From NCBI GenBank assembly GCA_015486425.1, contig WFRQ01000497.1, forward strand, positions 1 to 7,970: 7,970 bases of DNA, read 5' to 3'. Positions 1 through 4,026 of the stretch are shown piece after piece (position 1 is the stretch's first letter; every line of letters begins with the position of its first letter). The stretch is from Deltaproteobacteria bacterium. GTDB taxonomy: Bacteria; Desulfobacterota; Dissulfuribacteria; Dissulfuribacterales; QOAL01. Position numbers and translations under genes: made by a program. The notes under the pieces were generated by a model. It saw only the letters and a list, made by a program, of their open reading frames with translations, ran no database searches and was not told the origin of the DNA.

Positions 1-42
1 GAAAAACAGGGCAAGGCAGGCGACTATAAGGGCAACTGCCAT
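1..42 (-). CDS. Partial CDS, N-terminus of a hydrophobic protein (possible B12 ABC permease)
   Basis: An ATG at 40-42 on the minus strand is preceded by AAGGA with an 8-base spacing, a good ribosome binding site. It opens a frame that runs off the window edge. The 14 residues visible are MAVALIVACLALFF, a uniformly hydrophobic run suitable as a first membrane segment or signal peptide. It lies about 150 bases downstream of the btuF-like gene on the same strand, where B12 uptake operons often carry the FecCD-type permease btuC, so a permease start is a reasonable guess. Fourteen residues cannot identify a family. This reading conflicts with the plus-strand tail at 2-91; at most one is likely to be real. 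Confidence 0.4.
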   Translation of the reverse strand, partial: MAVALIVACLALFF

Positions 43-91
43 ACTTGCGGTCCTTCTTATACTGCTGGCACTTATTATTACCAATCGCTGA
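2..91 (+). CDS. Possible C-terminal tail of a plus-strand membrane protein (alternative reading)
   Basis: Plus-strand frame 2 is open from the window edge to TGA at 89-91. It gives 29 residues, with a basic stretch (KNRARQATIR) followed by a hydrophobic run (ILAVLLILLALII) and TNR at the end. That pattern would suit a final membrane helix with a short terminus. Nothing upstream is visible, so family and length are unknown. The evidence is only the open frame and its hydrophobic pattern. It overlaps the competing minus-strand start at 1-42, which has a ribosome binding site and fits the operon better. Confidence 0.25.
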   Translation, partial: KNRARQATIRATAILAVLLILLALIITNR

Positions 92-142
92 GGATATATT
101 CATGAAAACGCATCAGCCTGCAAAGAACACGCAGAGGCCACA

Positions 143-177
143 AGCCGGACTTCAAAAAATCTGCATGAAGACCGGCT
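143..177. other. Inverted repeat / hairpin downstream of btuF
   Basis: AGCCGG at 143-148 pairs with CCGGCT at 172-177. The stem continues after one A-A mismatch with CTTCA (150-154) against TGAAG (166-170), giving 11 pairs around an 11-base loop. It starts 13 bases past the btuF stop. No T run follows on either strand, so it is not a canonical intrinsic terminator. It could be an intercistronic mRNA-stability hairpin or a weak bidirectional terminator. Confidence 0.4.
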
Positions 178-190
178 CACACGGTAACAG

Positions 191-1111
191 TTACAGGTCA
201 TTTGCTGAAACGCCGCACTGTTTTTCTATAATCTCCGATGCCCCTGGATGTATGAAGCCCGCAATTACCGCAAGGGCCTTGATGAAGGTTACCGGAGACG
301 GGCTGCATATAACATCCGGATTCACCGTATGAACCCTGCCAGCCTTAACTGCCTTCATCTGCCTGAAGCGTATCCATCTTTTCCGCTCCTGGGCTGCCAC
401 CCCGGTTTCAGTGCCCATAATTGCAATGATGATTACATCGGGGTCCATTGCAAGGACCTTCTCAAGGCTGGTATGCCCGGTAAGCTGGTCTGCAACTATA
501 TTTTTTCCACCTGCAAGCCTTATGTAATCGTCAGTAAAGGAATCGGACACAGAGGCAAAAAGCGGGTTTGCTCCTACCTGAAGAAATACACTCTGTTTTG
601 GGAAACCGGAGCATGTATCAGTGATGCACTGGACCTTGCGTCTCACTTGTTGCACTATGGTCCGGGCCTCATTGTCGCATCCAAGAAGCTTGCCCAGCCG
701 TAACAGGTGGTTGCACAGGGCGTTAAAGGAGTCCGGTTTTTCAAACCGCACCACCCTTAACCCCACGCGCCTGAGACCATCCATATCCCGTGGCTGTGTC
801 AATCCGGTGGCAAGCACTATATCCGGCTTCAAAGTCGCGATCTTCTCGAGGTTGATCTCCATGAGCGTGCCTACCTTTTCCACATTCCGGGCCTCGGGGG
901 GACGCACGCAGTAAATGGTATCCCCCACAAGCCTGTGGCCTGCGCCAAGCAGAAAGACATTTTCCGTATTCAGGGGGCCCAGAGAAACAATGCGGTCAGG
1001 GTAGGATGAAGGGTATGCGCTGGCAGCGGCGTAGAGGGAAATGGCGGCAGCAAGGAGCCACACTGCCGCCACTCCAGGGATATTATGTATCATCCTGATC
1101 AGTAATCCCAC
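191..1111 (-). CDS. btuF: BtuF-like periplasmic cobalamin-binding protein (ABC importer substrate-binding component)
   Basis: The predicted 306-residue protein would capture B12 (or a related corrinoid) in the periplasm and deliver it to an inner-membrane ABC permease. Residues 1-32 form a signal peptide with a hydrophobic core and an AxA cleavage site (ASA, then YPSSYPDR). The mature part fits the helical-backbone metal/cobalamin-receptor family (Pfam Peripla_BP_2): an RIVSLGP start strand near 40, an EKVGTLMEINLEKIATLKPD segment followed by IVLATG, the GGKNIVAD motif in the second lobe, DPDVIII, and a C-terminal SPSPVTF. No lipobox is present, so the protein should be soluble. The GTG start at 1111 overlaps the btuB stop by 13 bases and has GGGG five bases upstream. 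An ATG at 1093, six codons in, lies 5 bases past that stop and is an equally possible start. Seven cysteines are present, a high number for a periplasmic protein. B12 specificity is inferred from the riboswitch and btuB; sequence alone would also allow a siderophore or haem ligand. Confidence 0.85.
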   Translation of the reverse strand: MGLLIRMIHNIPGVAAVWLLAAAISLYAAASAYPSSYPDRIVSLGPLNTENVFLLGAGHRLVGDTIYCVRPPEARNVEKVGTLMEINLEKIATLKPDIVLATGLTQPRDMDGLRRVGLRVVRFEKPDSFNALCNHLLRLGKLLGCDNEARTIVQQVRRKVQCITDTCSGFPKQSVFLQVGANPLFASVSDSFTDDYIRLAGGKNIVADQLTGHTSLEKVLAMDPDVIIIAIMGTETGVAAQERKRWIRFRQMKAVKAGRVHTVNPDVICSPSPVTFIKALAVIAGFIHPGASEIIEKQCGVSANDL

Positions 1112-3078
1112 CGTAACCCCATGTAAAAATTGATGCCTGGCATGGGATAGCCCTTGACATAGGCATAGTTTTCGTCGAACAGGTTTCGTATCTCAGTCCT
1201 TAGGGATACGCTGCCATACCGACTGGTATCCAGCACCCTGTATGTGGTTGTCAGGTCCACCACGGTGAAACCGTCCAGGTCAGCCACAGGGGCAGGATAG
1301 GCCCCGGACTGCCAGTCATCTACGTCCTGGGGGCTGGTATAAGATATATTGAGTCTTCCGGAAAAACGGTCATAATCAGAGACGGAAATTCCAGATGACA
1401 GATTCACCGCGCTGGTATATTTGAGGCGGTCATGGGTATCGTCATCTTTGTAATCGGTAAGCCATGTCATGTTGAAGTACGGTTTTATCTCCCATGATAT
1501 ATCAAGCGGCTCTCCGATATCGTAGGCCAGACCTATCTCCATACCCTCAAGCGTGGCGCTTCCTATATTGTCGTAACTGGACGTGCCGTCAGGAAGATAC
1601 ACGCTCTGTATCTTGTCATCAAAACTGGTTGAAAAATAGGTAAATGATGCCTCAATGCCATATTTAGCAAAATCGACTCCGCCCTCGTAGGTGGTGCTTT
1701 TTTCCGGGTCAAGATCAGGGTTGCCCCGTGTAATGCCCCAGGGGCTTGAGCTGTATCCTCCCATCTGCCATGCAGACGGCATCATAAACCCCTGGGCATA
1801 CTGGAACCTGAGTTTTATGCCGCCAAGCGCCTCATAGGCAAGCCCAACCATGGGGGTAAACCGTTCATCGTCTTCATCATTTCCACGGGGTTTTGTAACA
1901 TCCACCGAGTACCAGTCGTACCGCATACCAAAGGTAAGGGTCAGCGCACCGTCAAGAACGCTTGCGCTTGAAAGCATGAACAGGGCAGGGTTTTCGTAAT
2001 CGGATTCCTGTGGATCATAAGTGTCTGTCAAATCGTATTTTATCCAGTCAAAGCCTGCTGTAATTGTGGCAATCCCCAGGTTGGCAGTACCCTGTGCCTG
2101 GGCCCCGTACTGATTGGTGTAATTTATGCTCACCTTTCCATCGTCCCAACCGTCAGGGTTTGAGCCCACAGGGTCCATCCACTCGTTATCATCCTCACCA
2201 AAGAACCCCCTTGCCATCCACTGGAACCGGCTGTCAGAGGTGCTGCCATCATACCTGAAATCAAGTGACCAGTTCTTCTTGTCTGCATAGTCATCCAGGT
2301 CATTTGCAGTGATATAACCCGGTGTGCCCACGCCATCTATCCTTGACCATGTAAGGATCATGCCCAGCCTGTTGTGAGGCATGAACTCATAGCCGGTGTT
2401 AATACTTACGCCTGCACGGTAATCCATTCCGGTATTGTCAAAATCATTGCCGGCTCCGTCTGAGTAATCCCCGGAGGTGCCGGCGCTTACGGCCCCGGCA
2501 AAGTCAAACCCGTTATAAAGGGCTGTGCCACCCACTGCCCCGTCTGCAAGGCCAAAGTTACCTCCACCGCCCTCTGCAAAGGCGGAGTTGTCCCTGCCAC
2601 GGCGGGTGATGATATTTATAACGCCTCCCATGCCGCCAGAGCCGTACTGAACAGCGCCAGGTCCCCTGATTATCTCTATGCGCTCAACATTTTTTGTGAG
2701 CAGTTTTGCCAGGTTGCCTGTGCCTGCACGTCTTCCATCCAGCAGTACCAGCACGTGGCTCTGAAGGTCATTGCCATGGGTGTCCGTGCGGAAGCCGCGA
2801 ATACCTATTGATGTACTTGCACCGGGATACTTGTGGATATGACCTATGTTCTCCTCCTCCAGCAGCCCTCCAACCGTGCGGGATGCAGACATCTCGATAT
2901 CCTGCCTTGTTATGACGGTTATGTTGGAACTTATGCGTGACAGGGGCTCTTCCGCCCTTGATGCGGTTACCACTATCTCGTCAAGTGTCCGGGTGGCTGC
3001 CTTCTCTTCCGCCCGTATCATGGCTGGCAGGCACATAAGCCCGGCCAGCACCACTGCCATCAGATAACCTCTCTTCAT
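1099..3078 (-). CDS. btuB: BtuB-like TonB-dependent outer-membrane receptor for cobalamin
   Basis: The predicted 659-residue outer-membrane receptor should import B12 with TonB-ExbBD energy. Residues 1-23 are a signal peptide (MKRGYLMAVVLAGLM, cleavage after IRA). A TonB box follows at 32-40 (LDEIVVTAS). The plug domain ends near 160 with ERIEIIRGPGAVQYGSGG and GGVINIITRRG, the hallmark of the family, and also contains VLVLLDGRRAGTGN at 109-122. The remainder is a barrel rich in aromatic and acidic residues, with an FDENYAYVKGYPMPG segment near the end and a C-terminal MGLRWDY whose final aromatic suits BAM recognition. Length is close to E. coli BtuB (about 600). The ATG at 3076-3078 is chosen because GGAGG (3084-3088) lies 5 bases upstream and a signal peptide follows directly. 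The same frame is open further upstream to 3279, but that part would translate the riboswitch and terminator. Cobalamin as substrate is inferred mainly from the upstream riboswitch; plug and barrel alone say only TonB-dependent receptor. Confidence 0.9.
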   Translation of the reverse strand: MKRGYLMAVVLAGLMCLPAMIRAEEKAATRTLDEIVVTASRAEEPLSRISSNITVITRQDIEMSASRTVGGLLEEENIGHIHKYPGASTSIGIRGFRTDTHGNDLQSHVLVLLDGRRAGTGNLAKLLTKNVERIEIIRGPGAVQYGSGGMGGVINIITRRGRDNSAFAEGGGGNFGLADGAVGGTALYNGFDFAGAVSAGTSGDYSDGAGNDFDNTGMDYRAGVSINTGYEFMPHNRLGMILTWSRIDGVGTPGYITANDLDDYADKKNWSLDFRYDGSTSDSRFQWMARGFFGEDDNEWMDPVGSNPDGWDDGKVSINYTNQYGAQAQGTANLGIATITAGFDWIKYDLTDTYDPQESDYENPALFMLSSASVLDGALTLTFGMRYDWYSVDVTKPRGNDEDDERFTPMVGLAYEALGGIKLRFQYAQGFMMPSAWQMGGYSSSPWGITRGNPDLDPEKSTTYEGGVDFAKYGIEASFTYFSTSFDDKIQSVYLPDGTSSYDNIGSATLEGMEIGLAYDIGEPLDISWEIKPYFNMTWLTDYKDDDTHDRLKYTSAVNLSSGISVSDYDRFSGRLNISYTSPQDVDDWQSGAYPAPVADLDGFTVVDLTTTYRVLDTSRYGSVSLRTEIRNLFDENYAYVKGYPMPGINFYMGLRWDY

Positions 3079-3083
3079 ATCTT

Positions 3084-3088
3084 CCTCC
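3084..3088 (-). promoter_or_regulatory. Ribosome binding site of btuB
   Basis: On the minus strand the bases read GGAGG followed by AAGAT and ATG. This strong site with a 5-base spacer fixes the btuB start at 3078 and lies downstream of the terminator, so translation begins only if transcription passes the terminator. Confidence 0.85.
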
Positions 3089-3113
3089 GTGTGATGTTGT
3101 GTCCGGGCAGAAT

Positions 3114-3150
3114 AAAAAAACCCCGGACCAAAAACAGTTTTGATCCGGGG
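3114..3150 (-). terminator. Intrinsic terminator acting as riboswitch expression platform
   Basis: Minus-strand RNA from 3150 to 3121 folds into a stem of 13 consecutive pairs, including one G-U pair. The outer part is CCCCGGA against UCCGGGG, the inner part an A/U stretch, and the loop is 4 bases (CUGU). Seven U residues follow immediately (3120-3114). It lies between the cobalamin aptamer and the btuB ribosome binding site, the arrangement expected for attenuation: ligand-bound aptamer lets this hairpin form and stops transcription before btuB. Confidence 0.9.
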
Positions 3151-3175
3151 TCCCTGATTTCCCTCAGATATACCA

Positions 3176-3197
3176 CCATCTCTGTCCAGGGAGATGG
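3176..3197 (-). other. Hairpin between riboswitch aptamer and terminator
   Basis: Minus-strand RNA CCAUCUC (3197-3191) pairs perfectly with GAGAUGG (3182-3176) around an 8-base loop CCUGGACA. It sits in the linker between aptamer and terminator. The loop repeats the six bases CCUGGA that also form part of the 3' strand of aptamer stem P1, so it might exchange partners with the P1 5' strand. It could instead be a peripheral P13-type hairpin; a loop-loop partner was not convincingly found. Confidence 0.5.
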
Positions 3198-3203
3198 CTG
3201 TAA

Positions 3204-3371
3204 CGCTTCCAGGCAGGTCTTCTGACTTTCGGTTCACTCTACTTACCGCGCCTTCCCGGCTGATTAAAGCCAGTGACATAACTGCGGTGTTCGTCCCCGA
3301 TTACAGCGGCGGGCCCGTCCCGGATTTGCACCGGGTTCCCTTTTCATCCACGTCAGTGGAACCTGGAAACG
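3204..3371 (-). ncRNA. Cobalamin (AdoCbl-type) riboswitch aptamer
   Basis: Read on the minus strand, the segment has the conserved parts of a cobalamin riboswitch in order. The closing stem P1 has 10 pairs, CGUUUCCAGG (3371-3362) with CCUGGAAGCG (3213-3204). Next come AAAAGGGAA, then GGUGCAAAUCCGGGACGG, GCCGCUGUAA, AUGUCACUGG and GGGAAGGCGC. The B12 box lies at 3227-3212 (AGUCAGAAGACCUGCC, one base off the usual AGYCAGGAGACCUGCC). The 168-base length is normal for the class. The element senses a cobalamin coenzyme and controls the downstream btuB-btuF unit through the terminator at 3114-3150. Exact ligand preference (adenosyl versus smaller forms) cannot be read from this inspection. Confidence 0.95.
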
Positions 3372-3418
3372 GTGCTGCATTGCGGAAAAAATAATATCCA
3401 CAAGCGGCTGGAACAAAA

Positions 3419-3446
3419 ATATTACCTTGAGACACATTTCTGTCAA
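3419..3446 (-). promoter_or_regulatory. Sigma70-type promoter of the B12 uptake operon
   Basis: The minus strand has a perfect -35 box TTGACA (3446-3441), a 16-base spacer and a -10 box TAATAT (3424-3419, 4 of 6 consensus bases). Transcription would begin near 3412, about 40 bases before the aptamer, which is well placed to transcribe the whole riboswitch. The position and the perfect -35 box support the call; the -10 box is only fair. Confidence 0.6.
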
Positions 3447-3595
3447 GGATATCAGGCAGTGCAGGAGTGCTTTCTCTTACAAGCGGCAGTGGCCGCCTCT
3501 CTCTTGTGGGGGGATGGTGGCTGTGGCATTAATGCCGCCGCCTGTGACCGCAGGTCGCATGTTTGGAACCGGTTATTTCATCAAAGGGGGGGCAG

Positions 3596-3619
3596 CTCGT
3601 TCCCAAACTCCAGTTTGGG
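3596..3619. repeat. REP-like palindromic element
   Basis: CTCGT is followed by TCCCAAACTCCAGTTTGGG, in which CCCAAACT and AGTTTGGG form a perfect 8-bp inverted repeat around CC. This palindrome, often flanked by GTTC and GAAC arms, resembles a dispersed extragenic repeat that I recall from diverse bacterial genomes, but I cannot search to confirm it. Here only the left flank (CTCGTT) is kept; on the right GGG is followed by TATC, so the copy may be decayed. There is a single copy in the window. Confidence 0.45.
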
Positions 3620-3706
3620 TATCAGCAATACAGGAGCATGCGAAGAATATTGAAGGTACGCGGTGCGAACACTGCATGGTAAAATCGGAAAGTTATTTCT
3701 GGACAG

Positions 3707-3728
3707 CCCCTTAAATGTCTTTAAGGGG
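3707..3728. repeat. Perfect 9-bp inverted repeat (hairpin) upstream of the small gene
   Basis: CCCCTTAAA (3707-3715) and TTTAAGGGG (3720-3728) are exact reverse complements around the 4-base loop TGTC. There is no T run on either strand, so it is not a standard terminator. It lies directly upstream of, and partly abuts, a possible -35 box (TTGAAA, 3729-3734), so it could be an operator or the end of an upstream element. Confidence 0.5.
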
Positions 3729-3756
3729 TTGAAACCACGCTGCCCTGTCTTATTGT
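3729..3756 (+). promoter_or_regulatory. Weak candidate promoter for the small gene
   Basis: TTGAAA at 3729-3734 (5 of 6 for -35) and TATTGT at 3751-3756 (4 of 6 for -10) are 16 bases apart. Transcription would start near 3763, giving a leader of about 50 bases before the ATG at 3814. This is the best pair in the region, but it is not strong. Confidence 0.3.
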
Positions 3757-3813
3757 TAAACTATTGGAATGGTCATTTTGTACTGCACCTTAAACACAAA
3801 GGAGAATACTGTT

Positions 3814-4014
3814 ATGGCAAAGACAATTACTGCAACCTATGCATCTGAAGCTTCTCTGAAAAATGTGTTTGATGACCTGATCAATATCGGGTTGCCTGCA
3901 GAAGAAATTTATACTGACAGCGCCAGGAAAGAGGTCAAGGTTATAACCGGGATGGATATTGAGCCTGAAATTATGGAAGTTCTGAAGCGACATGAACCTG
4001 TTGAGGTAAGTTAA
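3814..4014 (+). CDS. Small conserved-looking hypothetical protein (66 aa)
   Basis: The ATG at 3814 follows AAAGGAG (3798-3804) by 9 bases, a good ribosome binding site. The same frame is open 15 codons further upstream from 3769, but without a better site. The 66-residue protein is acidic and soluble, with no signal or membrane segment. The residue pattern suggests beta-alpha-beta-beta-alpha-beta: strand KTITATYA, helix EASLKNVFDDLINIG, strands EIYTDS and EVKVITG, helix EPEIMEVLKRHEP and a last strand VEVS. That is the layout of a small ferredoxin-like or ACT-like domain and loosely recalls stress-protein domains of the YflT type, but I do not recognise the family. It stands alone on its strand and converges on the channel gene with 12 bases between stops. 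Function unknown. Confidence 0.75.
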   Translation: MAKTITATYASEASLKNVFDDLINIGLPAEEIYTDSARKEVKVITGMDIEPEIMEVLKRHEPVEVS

Positions 4015-4026
4015 AGAGGTGGTGAG

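Larger units (their letters stand above)
3447..3750. other. Non-coding spacer rich in short inverted repeats
   Basis: No reading frame here has a ribosome binding site or recognisable protein. The plus-strand frame at 3427-3714 begins with TTG and shows no family signature. The DNA holds several symmetric elements: GCGGC/GCCGC at 3483-3496, a perfect 12-base palindrome GGCATTAATGCC at 3525-3536, TCGCATG (3555-3561) against CATGCGA (3637-3643), a REP-like palindrome at 3602-3619 and a 9-bp hairpin at 3707-3728. It separates the divergent B12 operon and the small plus-strand gene. Confidence 0.6.

Noticed and set aside
248..703. 151-codon plus-strand open frame.
   Set aside because: It is antisense to the btuF-like gene, lacks a ribosome binding site and shows no family signature; the minus-strand gene explains the region.
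3264..3446. 60-codon minus-strand open frame starting near the B12 operon promoter.
   Set aside because: It runs through the riboswitch aptamer; the conserved RNA elements explain the sequence.
3427..3714. 95-codon plus-strand open frame in the spacer.
   Set aside because: It begins with TTG without a ribosome binding site, starts inside the B12 operon promoter and has no recognisable domain.
3720..3735. TTTAAGGGGTTGAAAC resembles the 3' end of a CRISPR repeat (GTTGAAAC).
   Set aside because: Only one copy is present; there is no second repeat, no spacer periodicity and no cas gene in the window.
3764..3786. TTGGAATGG followed by TTTTGT, considered as a sigma54 -24/-12 promoter.
   Set aside because: The invariant GC of the -12 element is missing at the required distance from GG.
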